From contig NZ_CP032674.1 of the NCBI RefSeq assembly GCF_021730305.1, forward strand, positions 3,085,001 to 3,149,000: DNA of 64,000 nt, in the 5' to 3' direction. Shown here piece by piece: positions 20,511 to 33,065 of this stretch (position 1 is its first letter; every line of letters begins with the position of its first letter). Both the position numbers and the translations under genes were made by a program. A model generated the notes under the pieces. It was not told where the DNA came from. It saw nothing but the letters and a program-made list of their open reading frames with translations, and made no database searches. This DNA is from Xanthobacter sp. YC-JY1 (lineage in GTDB: Bacteria > Pseudomonadota > Alphaproteobacteria > Rhizobiales > Xanthobacteraceae).

Positions 20511-23500
20511 ATGATGAGGGCGCAACCGGCCAGAGGGCGGGTCCGCGCGGCGACCGCGCTCACGGCGGTAGCTGCGCTATGGAGCCGTGCGGCCGAAGCC
20601 CAGCCCTCCCTCGCGGCTGGCGGTCTCGGCGGCGCGCCGACGCTCAAGACCACGCTCATTGCCCTCATCGCCGCCGCCGTAATCGGCACCGCCGCATTCA
20701 TGGCTACGCTCGTCGTCGCCCGGCGCCGTGCGGCCGCGGGGACGCCGACCGAGACCACACCGGCACCGCGCAAGACCGGCGCGGCCCCCGCCGTGCCGAA
20801 CTCCAGGGGCGCCATGCGCGCCGTGCTCCTGCTGCTGGGCCTCGGCGCCATCCTCCTCGTGGTGACGGTGCTCGTCTATCAGGCGAGCGTGCAGTCGGCG
20901 CTCTCCGAAACACGCAAGCTGCTCGGCACCCTGGCGGAGGTGCAGGTGCGCAACCTCGCCCAGGAGCGCCAGCGCCTGGAGACGGGCGCGCTGGCGCTGG
21001 GATCGAGCCGATTCCTCGCCGACGACGTGGCCGGCTGGCACGGCGAACCCTCCTCCGAGCGACGCGAGCGCCTGCGCCTGCTGCTCGGCGAGAGCGCGCG
21101 CGCCTTCGGCTTCACCGGGGCCGAGCTGTGGGCCAACAACGGCGCCTTCATCATGGCCTCCGGCGCGGAGCCCGGCCGGCCTGATATGGCGGAGATGGTG
21201 CGGCAGGTGGCGGCCACCGGCCAGATGGCGGAAGCCCCGCCGCCACGCGATTCCACACGGGCCGGGGGCTTCGCCTTCCTGGTCAACGTGCCGGTGCGCG
21301 ACGCCGAGCATGACCCCTGCTGCGTGCTGTTCCTGCAGTCGGCGGTGCGGCCGGAAGCCCATCCCATGCTCTCGGCCGTGTTCCGCACCGCCCGCAGCGC
21401 CGAGGCGCTGCTGGTGGGGCCGGACCCGCGCGGCGGCGTGCGCGTCACCTCCGCCGTCTCGCGCGACCAGGCCGCGCCGCTGCCGCGCACCTTCGTGGCC
21501 GACCCCTACCCCTTCGCCGCCGCCAGCGACCGCCCGGGCCAGAGCGGCGCGGGCAGCGATCCCTCCGGCCGCGCCGTGCTGGCGGTGCGGACACCCATCC
21601 CCGGCGACCAGTCCTCCCTCGTGCTGAAGGTGGACCGCGACGAGATTCTGGGCGGCGCCCGCACCTCCGCCTTCTTCTCGGCGGCGCTCGCCTGCGCGCT
21701 GCTGCTGCTGGCGGTGGCGGTGGGGCGAGGCCTGCTGCAGAAGTCGCGCATGCGCGATGCGGCGCGTGAGCTTTCCGCCGCCCGTGCGGTGAGCGAGGCG
21801 GAAGCGCGCTTCCGCGCCGCCTTCGATCAAGCCGCCACCGGCATCCTCCATCTCGACCTCGACGGCACCATCCTGCGCGCCAACGACAAGGCCTGCCGCA
21901 TGCTCGGCCGGCCGGCCAGCGCGCTGACCGGCGAACGCCTCTGGCAGCTGAGGAGCCCGGACCACGCCGCCGCCGGCGCCGACGTGATCCGCCCGCTCCT
22001 CGACGGCCGGATGGCGGAAATCGAGACCGAGGAAAGCCTCGTTCACCCAGACGGGTCGGCCGTCTGGCTCGCCTTCACCTTCTCGCTGGTGCGCAACGCG
22101 GATGGCGCGGCGGACCATCTGCTGCTGGTGGCACAGGACATTTCCGCCCGACGGGCCGCCGAAGCCGCCTTGCGTGAGAGCGAGGAGCGTTTCGGCCTCG
22201 CGGTGAAGGGCTCGGACCAGGGCGTGTGGGATCTGAACGTCCGCACCGGCAGCCTCTATCTCTCCCAGCGCGCGCGGGAGATGCTCGGCGTCGGCGCCGA
22301 CGAGGCCGTGGACATCCGGCGGCCGTGGCACGAACTGCTCCACCCCGAAGACCGCCGCAAGGTGGCACCGGCCTGGAAGGCGTTCCTGAGCGGCGGGGTG
22401 CCGACGCTGGAGCTGGACATCCGCCTGCGCCGGCCGGACGGCAGCTATCACGATTTCCGCTGGAACGGCCTCGCCGCCCGCGACGCCGCTGGCACCATCA
22501 GCCGCGCGGTCGGCCTCCTAGCCGACATCACCAGCTCCAAGCAGACCGAGCGCCACCTGCGGCTCGCCGCAGCGGTGTTCGCCAATTCCCACGACGGGCT
22601 GGTGGTGACGAACCTCAAGTCCGAGGTGTCCGCCGTCAATCCGGCCTTCTCGCGCATCACCGGCTACGCAGAGGAGGAAATTCTCGGCCAGAACATGCGC
22701 CTCCTCCATTCCGGCCGCCACGACCGCGAGTTCTACCGCAGCCTGTGGAGCGAGCTGACCACCGCCGGCATCTGGCAGGGCGAGATCTGGAACCGCCGCA
22801 AGAACGGGGAAATCTTCCTCCAGCAGCTCAACATCAGCACGGTCTATGACGATTGCGGCGCGGCGCAGAATTTCGTTGGCGCCTTCCAGGACATCACCCA
22901 GGCCAAGCATTCCGAGTTCGAGCTGGACCGCATCGCCCATTACGACCCGCTCACCGATTTGCCGAACCGCACGCTCCTCGCCTCCCTGCTCGACCTCGCG
23001 GTGAGCCGGCCGGGCTCGCGCTGCGCGGTGCTGTTCGTGGACCTCGACCGCTTCAAGACCGTCAATGACAGCCTCGGCCACATGGCCGGCGACGCCGTAC
23101 TGCAGATGGCCGCCCAGCGCATCCAGGACGAGCTGGAGGCCGGCGCCACGCTCGGGCGCCATGGCGGCGACGAGTTCGTCATCATCCTCGAGGGCATTGC
23201 GGGACCCGAGGATGCCGCCACCCTCGCCAACCATGTCATCCAGCAGATGGGCCGCCCCTTCTCCATGCCGGGCGGCGGGGAAATCTATCTCGGCGCCAGC
23301 GTCGGCATCAGCCTGTTCCCGGAGGACGCGGACACGCCGGCGAGCCTGCTCCAGCACGCGGATTCCGCTCTTGCGGAAGCGAAATCCCACGGCCGCGGCG
23401 GCTATGCCTTCTACACCCAGGCGCTCACCCGCGGCGCCCGCGTGCGCATGGAGATGGAAGCGGACCTGCGGCGCGCCCTCGCGCGCGACGAGTTCATCCT

Positions 23501-24275
23501 GAACTTCCAGCCGGTTGTGAACCTCGCCACCGGCCGCATCACCGGCACCGAGGCGCTGGTGCGCTGGCAGAGCCCCACCCACGGCCTCGTCACCCCCAAC
23601 CGCTTCATCCCGCTGGCCGAGGAGACCGGGCTCATCGAGCCTCTGGGCAACTGGGTGATGGAGGCCGCCTGCCGGCAGATGGCCGAGTGGCTCGACAAGG
23701 GGGCCGACCTCGACTTCATCGCGGTGAACCTGTCACCGCGCCAGTTCCAGCGCGGCGCGCTGTGCGAGTTCGTGGACGACGTCCTGCGTCGCACCGGCCT
23801 GCCGGCGCACAAGCTGGAGGTGGAGATCACCGAGAGCCTGCTGTTCGACGCCCGCGCTGCGGCGGAGCGCAAGCTGCGCCAGCTGAAGGACACCGGCGTG
23901 CGCATCGCCCTCGACGATTTCGGCACGGGCTATTCCTCGCTCGCCTATCTCAAGCGCTTCCCCATCTCGAAGCTGAAGATCGACCGCAGCTTCGTGCGCG
24001 ACCTGCCGCGCGCCGCCGATGCGGAGATCGCCACGGCGATCATTTCCATCGCCCGCGCGCTCGGCTTCTCGGTGGTGGCTGAGGGCATCGAGGATCCGCG
24101 CCAGCACGACTTCCTGAAGGCCCGAGGCTGCGATTTCGGCCAGGGCCATCTGTTCAGCCGGGCGGTGACGGGCGAGCGCCTGCTGCGCCTTGCGCTCAGC
24201 GGGCCCCTGGCGCCGGGGCCGGCACCGGGCACGCCGCGCGGCGCGGGCCCGATCGGCAGCACCTCCCTGCACTGA
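20511..24275 (+). CDS. Membrane PAS-GGDEF-EAL c-di-GMP protein
   Basis: 1254 aa from the ATG at 20511; a GTG at 20412 with AGGGA upstream (1287 aa) is a real alternative. N-terminal signal-like helix, two further membrane helices (TLIALIAAAVIGTAAFMATL and AVLLLLGLGAILLVVTVLVY), a periplasmic sensor of about 270 residues, another helix (AALACALLLLAVAVGRGLL), then three PAS domains. The GGDEF domain has RHGGDEFVIIL and the EAL domain has TEALVRWQSP and DFGTGYSSLAYLKRFPISKL. Both motifs are consensus, so it may make and break c-di-GMP. It should link an external signal to motility or biofilm. No operon partner. Confidence 0.9.
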   Translation: MMRAQPARGRVRAATALTAVAALWSRAAEAQPSLAAGGLGGAPTLKTTLIALIAAAVIGTAAFMATLVVARRRAAAGTPTETTPAPRKTGAAPAVPNSRGAMRAVLLLLGLGAILLVVTVLVYQASVQSALSETRKLLGTLAEVQVRNLAQERQRLETGALALGSSRFLADDVAGWHGEPSSERRERLRLLLGESARAFGFTGAELWANNGAFIMASGAEPGRPDMAEMVRQVAATGQMAEAPPPRDSTRAGGFAFLVNVPVRDAEHDPCCVLFLQSAVRPEAHPMLSAVFRTARSAEALLVGPDPRGGVRVTSAVSRDQAAPLPRTFVADPYPFAAASDRPGQSGAGSDPSGRAVLAVRTPIPGDQSSLVLKVDRDEILGGARTSAFFSAALACALLLLAVAVGRGLLQKSRMRDAARELSAARAVSEAEARFRAAFDQAATGILHLDLDGTILRANDKACRMLGRPASALTGERLWQLRSPDHAAAGADVIRPLLDGRMAEIETEESLVHPDGSAVWLAFTFSLVRNADGAADHLLLVAQDISARRAAEAALRESEERFGLAVKGSDQGVWDLNVRTGSLYLSQRAREMLGVGADEAVDIRRPWHELLHPEDRRKVAPAWKAFLSGGVPTLELDIRLRRPDGSYHDFRWNGLAARDAAGTISRAVGLLADITSSKQTERHLRLAAAVFANSHDGLVVTNLKSEVSAVNPAFSRITGYAEEEILGQNMRLLHSGRHDREFYRSLWSELTTAGIWQGEIWNRRKNGEIFLQQLNISTVYDDCGAAQNFVGAFQDITQAKHSEFELDRIAHYDPLTDLPNRTLLASLLDLAVSRPGSRCAVLFVDLDRFKTVNDSLGHMAGDAVLQMAAQRIQDELEAGATLGRHGGDEFVIILEGIAGPEDAATLANHVIQQMGRPFSMPGGGEIYLGASVGISLFPEDADTPASLLQHADSALAEAKSHGRGGYAFYTQALTRGARVRMEMEADLRRALARDEFILNFQPVVNLATGRITGTEALVRWQSPTHGLVTPNRFIPLAEETGLIEPLGNWVMEAACRQMAEWLDKGADLDFIAVNLSPRQFQRGALCEFVDDVLRRTGLPAHKLEVEITESLLFDARAAAERKLRQLKDTGVRIALDDFGTGYSSLAYLKRFPISKLKIDRSFVRDLPRAADAEIATAIISIARALGFSVVAEGIEDPRQHDFLKARGCDFGQGHLFSRAVTGERLLRLALSGPLAPGPAPGTPRGAGPIGSTSLH

Positions 24276-24290
24276 TGCCGGAGGGTGGGC

Positions 24291-24560
24291 CTATTCCACG
24301 GTCTTGAAGGGCAGCGGGATGTCTTCCAGCGAGATGATGCCGCTGGTCATGATGTAGACGATGCCGGCGGTGACCACGAGCGCGATGAGGCTGGTGGCGA
24401 TCACCTTGTAGAGCATCAGCGGCCGCACCGGCGCGCCGGGATCGGTGCCGGGGGTGATGTCCGCGCTCTCCGCCTGGGAGCGCACGCCCCATGGCAGCAC
24501 GGCGAACAGGCTGGTCCACCACACGATGAAATAGATGGCGACGACGGCACCGACCGACAC
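24291..24560 (-). CDS. DUF1467 small membrane protein
   Basis: 89 aa from a GTG at 24560 with AAGGAAG upstream. Two membrane helices (VVAIYFIVWWTSLFAVLPWG and ATSLIALVVTAGIVYIMTSG) flank a short loop with GVRSQAE, the family signature. It lies downstream of methylmalonyl-CoA epimerase, as in many Hyphomicrobiales. Function unknown. Confidence 0.85.
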   Translation of the reverse strand: MSVGAVVAIYFIVWWTSLFAVLPWGVRSQAESADITPGTDPGAPVRPLMLYKVIATSLIALVVTAGIVYIMTSGIISLEDIPLPFKTVE

Positions 24561-24699
24561 GGCGTCTTCCTTGATTGGCGGCGCCGGCCTTCTGGCGCCG
24601 CGGATGCGGGTTCATGCCATCGGCCCCGGTCTTCGACCGGCACCGAGAGGGCTCGCTCAGGCGCCGCGCCAGCCGGGCCAGAGGCGCGGGCCTTTGGCC

Positions 24700-25104
24700 T
24701 CAGGCCTGTTCCAGCTCCACCAGTGTGCCGTTGAAGTCCTTCGGGTGAAGGAACAGCACGGGCTTGCCGTGGGCGCCGATCTTCGGCTCGCCCGAACCGA
24801 GGACGCGCGCGCCCTTGGCCTTGAGCTGGTCGCGAGCGACGATGATGTCGTCCACCTCGTAGCACAGATGGTGGATGCCGCCGTCCGGATTGCGCTCCAG
24901 GAACTTTGCGATGGGCGAATCTGCGCCGAGCGGCTCCAGGAATTCGATCTTGGTGTTGGGCAGGGTCACGAACACCGTGGTCACCCCATGCTCAACCTGC
25001 GGCACGGCAGCGGAGACATCCGCGCCGAGCGTGTCGCGATAGAGCGCCGAGGCGGCCGCGATGTCGCGCACCGCGATGGCCACGTGATTGAGCCGTCCGA
25101 TCAT
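24700..25104 (-). CDS. mce: Methylmalonyl-CoA epimerase
   Basis: 134 aa, the usual length. Glyoxalase/VOC fold with metal ligands in RLNHVAIAVRDIAAASALYR, VEHGVTTVFVTLPNTKIEFL, GGIHHLCYEVDDI and NGTLVELEQ. It interconverts (R)- and (S)-methylmalonyl-CoA in propionyl-CoA catabolism. It follows the RNase J gene, the standard order in this group, probably in one transcript with it. Confidence 0.93.
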   Translation of the reverse strand: MIGRLNHVAIAVRDIAAASALYRDTLGADVSAAVPQVEHGVTTVFVTLPNTKIEFLEPLGADSPIAKFLERNPDGGIHHLCYEVDDIIVARDQLKAKGARVLGSGEPKIGAHGKPVLFLHPKDFNGTLVELEQA

Positions 25105-25239
25105 GTTTCCCTCCGGTTCCTCACCGATCCATAGCGCAACAGGGCGGGCCGAGAAACACGACCTCCGCAGGAGAGGGGCTCACCCTGCCTCGCTCGGGCG
25201 CCGCGCCGGCTTGATGCAGAGGCGGAGCCTCCGCATCGC

Positions 25240-26913
25240 TCACACCTCCAGCACGTGAACGTGGCAGACCGGCTTCTTGCCCCACACCGCGTTCACCGCC
25301 GAACGCACGGCCCGCTCCAGGCTCTCGGCCAGCGCCTCGGGATCGCGTCGGCGGGCCTTGGGCAGGTTGTCGAGGGTGGCGACCACCGTGTCGAGCACGT
25401 GGTCGAGCATGTCCACGCCGCCCTCCCCGCGCTCCGGCACGCCGGTGATCTCGACGGAGGGATCGCCCGCAAGGCCGCCCTGCTTGTTCACCGCGACGGC
25501 GATGGAGATGGCGCCCACGAAGCTCAGCTTGCGCCGCTCGGGGATGGCGCGCGCGCCCTCGGCCAGCAGCAGGCGGCCATCCTTGTAGAGGCGGCCGAAG
25601 GGCACGTCGTCCACCCGCTCGGCCGGGCCGGGCGCGAGGCGAATGACGTTGCCGTCATAGCAGTTCAGCACCTCCGGTACGCCAAGGCGGCGGGCGAGCA
25701 GAGCGTGCTCGTGCAGGTGCAGCGCCTCGCCATGCACCGGGATCGCCACCTGCGGGCGGATCATGCGGTACATCTCCTCCAGCTCGCCGCGCCGGGGATG
25801 GCCGGAGACGTGGACAAGGGCCGTGCGATCGGTGATGACCTCCACCCCGCGCTTGATAAGCGCGTTGACGATGTGGTTCACCACCTTCTCGTTGCCGGGA
25901 ATGGTGCGCGAGGAGAACACCACCTGATCGCCCGGCGACAGGGCGATCTCGGGATGATCGTCATCGGCGATGCGGCGCAGCGCGGCGCGCGGCTCGCCCT
26001 GGCTGCCGGTGAGGATGGCCACCACCCGCTCGCGCGGCAGGTATCCATAGGCGTCCGCGCCGCGGAAGGCGGGAATGCCGTCCAGCAGCCCCTGCTCGCG
26101 GGCGACGCCGATGACGCGCTCCAGCGCCCGGCCCACCAGCACCACCTCGCGACCATTGGCATATGCCGCCTCGGCGATGCCGCGGATGCGGGCCACGTTG
26201 GACGAGAAGGTGGTGAAGGCGATGCGGTGCTTCGCCTTGGCGACGATGGCCTTCAGCGAGGCCCCCACATCCGCCTCGGATGGAGAGATGCCGTCGCGGA
26301 TGGCGTTGGTGGAATCGCAGATGATGGCGCGCACGCCCTCGTCGCCCAGCGCCTTCAGCCGCGCAATGTCGGTGGCCTCGCCGACGAGGGGCGTCGGGTC
26401 GAGCTTCCAGTCGCCCGTGTGCACGACAAGCCCGGCCGCCGTGCGGATGGCGAGGGCGTGGCTGTCCGGGATGGAGTGCGACACCGGCACGAATTCCACC
26501 GAGAACGGCCCGATCTGCACCGGCTGGCGCGCGCGCACCACCTCGATAGGCAGCTCGGAGGGGGCACCGGGCTCCCCGGCACGCTTGGCTTCCAGCAGGC
26601 CGGCGGTGAAGCGGGTGGTGTAGATGGGGCACTTCAGGCGCGGCCAGAGGTCCAGCACCGCGCCGATATGGTCCTCATGACCATGGGTCAGCACGAGGCC
26701 GGCGATCTTCTTGCGCTCGGTCTCCAGGAAGCGGATGTCGGGCAGCACGAGGTCGACGCCGGGCGCCTCGTCCCCCGCGAAACTCATGCCGAGATCGACG
26801 ATGAGCCATTCCCGCGCCTTCTTCGGACCGAAGCCGTAGAGGCCGAGATTCATTCCGATCTCGCCCACGCCGCCGAGGGGCGCAAAGACCAGTTCTTCCG
26901 AGGGTGCCATCAA
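25240..26913 (-). CDS. rnj: Ribonuclease J
   Basis: 557 aa. A beta-lactamase fold with the metal site VLTHGHEDHIGAVLDLWP, further motifs DSTNAIRDGISPSE and VHVSGHPRRGELEEM, and the beta-CASP insertion. It acts as a 5'-3' exo- and endoribonuclease in mRNA decay and rRNA maturation. It lies between birA (upstream) and mce (downstream). In many relatives a coaX gene separates birA and rnj; here only 169 bases do. Confidence 0.94.
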   Translation of the reverse strand: MMAPSEELVFAPLGGVGEIGMNLGLYGFGPKKAREWLIVDLGMSFAGDEAPGVDLVLPDIRFLETERKKIAGLVLTHGHEDHIGAVLDLWPRLKCPIYTTRFTAGLLEAKRAGEPGAPSELPIEVVRARQPVQIGPFSVEFVPVSHSIPDSHALAIRTAAGLVVHTGDWKLDPTPLVGEATDIARLKALGDEGVRAIICDSTNAIRDGISPSEADVGASLKAIVAKAKHRIAFTTFSSNVARIRGIAEAAYANGREVVLVGRALERVIGVAREQGLLDGIPAFRGADAYGYLPRERVVAILTGSQGEPRAALRRIADDDHPEIALSPGDQVVFSSRTIPGNEKVVNHIVNALIKRGVEVITDRTALVHVSGHPRRGELEEMYRMIRPQVAIPVHGEALHLHEHALLARRLGVPEVLNCYDGNVIRLAPGPAERVDDVPFGRLYKDGRLLLAEGARAIPERRKLSFVGAISIAVAVNKQGGLAGDPSVEITGVPERGEGGVDMLDHVLDTVVATLDNLPKARRRDPEALAESLERAVRSAVNAVWGKKPVCHVHVLEV

Positions 26914-26984
26914 AGGGTCACTTCCAAACGCAGCGCCCGGCGCGCCGGCGCATGGGAGCGCCGACGAGCGCGTGACGCGCCAAA

Positions 26985-27010
26985 CAGGAAAAGCCCCGCG
27001 ACGCGAGGCT
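26985..27010 (-). terminator. Possible terminator between birA and rnj
   Basis: On the minus strand AGCCTCGCGTCGCGGGGCT (27010-26992) can form a short GC stem followed by TTTTCC. It would partly separate rnj from the nuo-birA transcript. The loop geometry is tight, so confidence is moderate. Confidence 0.45.
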
Positions 27011-27082
27011 CAGGAAAAGGCGGGCGGGCATATGATGGAGCCCCGCCGCCGCATTGCAAGCCTTCAGACCCCGCCGCGACGA

Positions 27083-27850
27083 TCAGTCGGGCTTGCCGAG
27101 GGACACATCCCCCGCGGTGATGATCTCGGCCACGCCGTCCCGACGCCGCAGCATCATGGCGCCGCGCGTATCGATGTTCTCGAAGCGCCCTACCACCTCG
27201 CGCTCGCCGATCTTGACGCTCACCTGATCGCCCATGCCGAGGGCATGGCGCATCCAGTCCGAGCGGATGGCGGGAAAGCCCGCGCCGGCGTTCCACTGGT
27301 TGAGGCGCACCGCCATGGCAAGGTCGAGCGCTTCCAGCATCCGGTCGGGCGCGGTGGGCGCGCCGAGGGCTTCCAGGCTGGTCGCCTTGTAGGGCAGATC
27401 CTCGGGATGATGCAGGCAGTTGACGCCGAAGCCGATGACGGCGGCGGGGCGGCCGTGCGGATCGGTGCCGCCCTCCACCAGGATGCCGGCCACCTTGCCG
27501 CCCTCGATCAGGAGGTCGTTCGGCCATTTGAGCTTCATGTGCTCGGTCGCGATCTGCGGCGCGGCGGAGATCACCGCATCCCGCAGCGCGAGGCCGGCGA
27601 CGAAGCAGAGCTGGGCCAGGTTCGCCACCGGCGCCGGATTGGGCAGCACCAGGGTGGCGAAGAGATTGCCGAGCTCAGACGTCCACGGACGGCCGCGGCG
27701 TCCCCGCCCGGCCGTCTGGATGTCGGCGACCAGCCACACCGGGAAGGTCTCGCCCCGCTGGAGGCGCGCCATCCCCTCGGCGTTGGTGGAGCCGATCTGG
27801 GTGAAGCGGACGATGGGAACCGTGGAACCCTGGAATTCGTAATGAGCCAT
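27083..27850 (-). CDS. birA: Biotin-[acetyl-CoA-carboxylase] ligase
   Basis: 255 aa from the ATG at 27850; a longer frame overlaps nuoN and is not needed. Catalytic part only, without the N-terminal DNA-binding domain of the E. coli BirA. Motifs: FTQIGSTNAEGMARL, TAGRGRRGRPWTSELGNLFA (biotin/ATP loop), MKLKWPNDLLIEGGKVAGIL and VIGFGVNC. It attaches biotin to carboxylases such as AccB and propionyl-CoA carboxylase. It starts four bases after nuoN, as in most alphaproteobacteria. Confidence 0.93.
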   Translation of the reverse strand: MAHYEFQGSTVPIVRFTQIGSTNAEGMARLQRGETFPVWLVADIQTAGRGRRGRPWTSELGNLFATLVLPNPAPVANLAQLCFVAGLALRDAVISAAPQIATEHMKLKWPNDLLIEGGKVAGILVEGGTDPHGRPAAVIGFGVNCLHHPEDLPYKATSLEALGAPTAPDRMLEALDLAMAVRLNQWNAGAGFPAIRSDWMRHALGMGDQVSVKIGEREVVGRFENIDTRGAMMLRRRDGVAEIITAGDVSLGKPD

Positions 27851-27854
27851 CGTC

Positions 27855-29285
27855 TCAGAAGAGCGAACGGGCAGCGGCACTCGCAGCCTCGATAAGAGGA
27901 GCGGGATAGACGAAATAGAAGATGGTGAAAAGGCCACTCACCGCCAGAACCGCCTTCAGCTCGGTCGGCATGGGGTCGAAGGCGTCCACCGGCTCGTCGA
28001 AATACATGATCTTGACGATCCGCAGGTAATAGAAGGCGCCTACCACCGAGGCGAGCACGCCCACCACGGAGAGGCCATACAGGCCCGCCTGGATGGCCGC
28101 GACGAACACGTAGTACTTGGCGAGGAAGCCCGCGAGCGGCGGGATGCCGGCCAGCGAGAACATCAGCGCGCCCAGCATCAGCGCCATCAGCGGGTTGCGG
28201 CGGGCAAGACCGGCGAGGTCGTCCACCGTCTCCACCGCCTGGCCCTTGCGGCGCATGGTGAGCACGCAGGCGAAGGTGCCGAGCGTCATCATCAGGTAGA
28301 TGGCCATGTAGACCAGCACGCCGCGCACGCCCTCGGCGGTGCCGGCGGCGAGGCCGACGAGGGCGAAGCCCATGTGGCCGATGGAGGAGTAGGCGAGCAG
28401 TCGCTTGATGTTGCGCTGGCCGATGGCGGCGAAGGCGCCGAGCACCATGGAGGCAAGCGACACGAAGGCGACGATCTGCTGCCACTGGTGCGAGACGTGG
28501 GGGAACGCCTCGATCAGCACGCGCACGAAGATGGCCATGCCGGCAACCTTCGGGGCGGAGGCGAAGAAGGCGGTGACCGGGGTGGGCGCGCCTTCATAGA
28601 CGTCCGGCGTCCACATGTGGAACGGCACGGCCGACACCTTGAAGCACAGGCCCGCCACCAGGAACACGAGGCCGAAGATGAGGCCGATGCTCGGCTCCTT
28701 GGCCACGGCGGCGATCTGCAGGAAGTTCACCGAGCCGGTGAAGCCGTAGATCAGCGAGGCGCCGTAGAGCAGCATGCCCGAGGAGAGTGCGCCGAGGACG
28801 AAATATTTCAGGCCCGCCTCGGTGGAGCGCACCGAGTCGCGATTGATGGCGGCCACCACGTAGAGCGAGAGGCTCATCAGCTCGAGGCCGAGATAGAGGG
28901 CGATGAGGTCACCGGCCGACACCAGCATGAACATGCCGAGCGTGGCGATCACCACCAGCACCGCATATTCGAACTTCGCCTGCTTCTCCCGCGCCTGCCA
29001 GTCCACCGACATGATGAGGGAGACCAGCGCGCCGATGGAGACCAGCACCTTCATGAAGCGGCCGAAGGGATCGATCACCAGCGAGCCGTTGAAGGCGGAG
29101 ACTTCGGTGCCCGGCTGAAGCAGCACCAGCACGCCCGCCGCGGCGAGCACCGCGATGGCAAGGCCCGTGACCAGATTGGCCGAGCCCTCCCCGCGGAACG
29201 CACCGATGAGGATCAGCACGATGGCCGAGACGGCGAGCACCAGTTCCGGCAGGACCGCGCCGAGGGGAGGCAGGAGCTGCGACAT
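27855..29285 (-). CDS. nuoN: NADH-quinone oxidoreductase subunit N
   Basis: 476 aa, about 14 membrane helices. Proton-channel antiporter-like subunit: conserved Glu and Lys in the [20 protein letters not shown] region and [19 protein letters not shown], plus [20 protein letters not shown]. Last nuo gene; the order nuoA to nuoN is complete. It starts 16 bases after nuoM. Confidence 0.96.
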   Translation of the reverse strand: MSQLLPPLGAVLPELVLAVSAIVLILIGAFRGEGSANLVTGLAIAVLAAAGVLVLLQPGTEVSAFNGSLVIDPFGRFMKVLVSIGALVSLIMSVDWQAREKQAKFEYAVLVVIATLGMFMLVSAGDLIALYLGLELMSLSLYVVAAINRDSVRSTEAGLKYFVLGALSSGMLLYGASLIYGFTGSVNFLQIAAVAKEPSIGLIFGLVFLVAGLCFKVSAVPFHMWTPDVYEGAPTPVTAFFASAPKVAGMAIFVRVLIEAFPHVSHQWQQIVAFVSLASMVLGAFAAIGQRNIKRLLAYSSIGHMGFALVGLAAGTAEGVRGVLVYMAIYLMMTLGTFACVLTMRRKGQAVETVDDLAGLARRNPLMALMLGALMFSLAGIPPLAGFLAKYYVFVAAIQAGLYGLSVVGVLASVVGAFYYLRIVKIMYFDEPVDAFDPMPTELKAVLAVSGLFTIFYFVYPAPLIEAASAAARSLF

Positions 29286-29301
29286 GAGGCGTCCTCGAAA
29301 A

Positions 29302-30813
29302 TCAGAAGCTCAGCAGCAGGGCGGTCTTCACCGCGCCGGCCACGGAATCGGTGCGCGCGACGACCGCGTTCACCGCATGGGATGTCATGTTGAGGATGGG
29401 CGCGGGCCACACGCCGAACAGGATGGTGAGGATCACCAGCGGGACCATGATGACGATCTCGCGGGGCGAGAGATCCATCATGGACTTCAGCTTCTCCTTC
29501 TCCAGCGGGCCGAACACGACGCGCCAGTAGAGCCACAGGGCGTAGGCCGCGGAGAGGATGACGCCGGTGGCCGCGAAGAAGGCGACCCAGGTGTTGCGCT
29601 CGAAGGCTGCGAGCATGGTCAGGAACTCGCCGATGAAGCCCGACGTGCCCGGCAGGCCGACATTCGCCATGGTGAACACCATCAGCACCGTGGCGTAGAG
29701 CGGCATGCGCTTCACGAGGCCGCCATAGGCGGCGATTTCGCGGGTGTGCAGGCGGTCGTAGATGACGCCCACACACAGGAACAGCGCGGCCGAGACGAAG
29801 CCGTGGGAGATCATGAGGAACATGGCGCCCTGCAGGCCCTGCTCGTTCATGGCGAAGATGCCCATGGTCACGAAGCCCATATGGGCGATGGACGAGTAGG
29901 CGATCAGCTTCTTGATGTCCTCCTGCACCAGCGCGACGAGCGAGGTGTAGATGATGGCCACCACGGAAAGGGTGAACACCAGAGGCGCGAAATAGTGGCT
30001 CGCCTCCGGGAACATGGGCAGCGAGAAGCGCAGGAAGCCGTAGCCGCCCATCTTCAGGAGCACGCCCGCCAGGATGACGGAGCCGGCCGTCGGCGCTTCC
30101 ACGTGGGCATCAGGCAGCCAGGTGTGCACCGGCCACATGGGCATCTTCACCGCGAAGGAGGCGAAGAAAGCGAGCCATAGCCAGAACTGCATGCCCGACG
30201 GGAAGCCGAACTGCATCAGGGTGGGCACGTCGGTGGTGCCGGCCTTCCAGTACATGGCCATGATGGCGAGCATCATCAGCACGGAGCCGGCCAGCGTGTA
30301 GAGGAAGAACTTGAAGGCCGCATAGATGCGGCGCGGCCCGCCCCACACGCCGATGATGAGGAACATCGGGATGAGGCCGCCCTCGAAGAAGAAGTAGAAG
30401 AGGACGAGGTCGAGGGCCGTGAAGGTGCCGAGCATCATGGTCTCGAGCACCAGGAAGGCGATCATGTATTCCTTCACGCGCTTATGCACGCTCTCCCAGG
30501 AGGCCAGGATGCAGAAGGGCATGAGGAAGGTGGTGAGGATGACGAAGGGCAGCGAGATGCCGTCCACACCCATGTGGTAGGAAGCGAGATCGCCGAGCCA
30601 CGCCTTCTTTTCCACGAACTGGAAGCCGGGAGCCGAGGCGTCGAAGCCCGGCAGCAGCAGCAGCGACACCAGGAAGGTGACGAGCGTGGTCCACAGCGCC
30701 ACCCATCGGGCGTTGCGCGCGGAGACCTCGTCGTCGCCCCGCACCACGAGGATGAAGAGCGCCCCGACCAGCGGCAGGAAGGTGACGACGGAGAGGATGG
30801 GCCAGTCGGTCAT
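29302..30813 (-). CDS. nuoM: NADH-quinone oxidoreductase subunit M
   Basis: 503 aa from the ATG at 30813; an in-frame GTG two codons earlier overlaps the nuoL stop. Antiporter-like membrane subunit with [40 protein letters not shown] and [20 protein letters not shown]. One of the proton-pumping modules of complex I. Confidence 0.96.
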   Translation of the reverse strand: MTDWPILSVVTFLPLVGALFILVVRGDDEVSARNARWVALWTTLVTFLVSLLLLPGFDASAPGFQFVEKKAWLGDLASYHMGVDGISLPFVILTTFLMPFCILASWESVHKRVKEYMIAFLVLETMMLGTFTALDLVLFYFFFEGGLIPMFLIIGVWGGPRRIYAAFKFFLYTLAGSVLMMLAIMAMYWKAGTTDVPTLMQFGFPSGMQFWLWLAFFASFAVKMPMWPVHTWLPDAHVEAPTAGSVILAGVLLKMGGYGFLRFSLPMFPEASHYFAPLVFTLSVVAIIYTSLVALVQEDIKKLIAYSSIAHMGFVTMGIFAMNEQGLQGAMFLMISHGFVSAALFLCVGVIYDRLHTREIAAYGGLVKRMPLYATVLMVFTMANVGLPGTSGFIGEFLTMLAAFERNTWVAFFAATGVILSAAYALWLYWRVVFGPLEKEKLKSMMDLSPREIVIMVPLVILTILFGVWPAPILNMTSHAVNAVVARTDSVAGAVKTALLLSF

Positions 30814-30815
30814 CG

Positions 30816-32741
<1,926 letters not shown>

Positions 32742-32745
32742 GGCC

Positions 32746-33054
32746 TCAGCCCTTCATGGCGTTGATGTCCTCGACGGCGATCGAACCGCGGTTGCGGTAG
32801 AACACCACGAGGATGGCGAGGCCGATGGCCGCCTCGGCTGCGGCGACGGTGAGCACGAGCAGCGCGAACACCTGGCCCGTCAGGTTCCCGAGGAAGGCGG
32901 AGAACGAGACGAGGTTGATGTTCACGGCGAGCAGGATCAGCTCCACCGACATGAGGATGACGATGACGTTCTTCCGGTTGAGGAAGATGCCGAGCGTCCC
33001 GAGCGTGAACAGGATCGCCGCGACGGTCAGATAGTGGGAGAGACCGATGTCCAT
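32746..33054 (-). CDS. nuoK: NADH-quinone oxidoreductase subunit K
   Basis: 102 aa from the ATG at 33054 ([20 protein letters not shown]), the usual length; an ATG two codons earlier is possible. Three helices with the conserved Glu residues in [20 protein letters not shown] and [20 protein letters not shown]. Ends four bases before nuoL. Confidence 0.95.
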   Translation of the reverse strand: MDIGLSHYLTVAAILFTLGTLGIFLNRKNVIVILMSVELILLAVNINLVSFSAFLGNLTGQVFALLVLTVAAAEAAIGLAILVVFYRNRGSIAVEDINAMKG

Positions 33055-33065
33055 GCCCATCCCCC

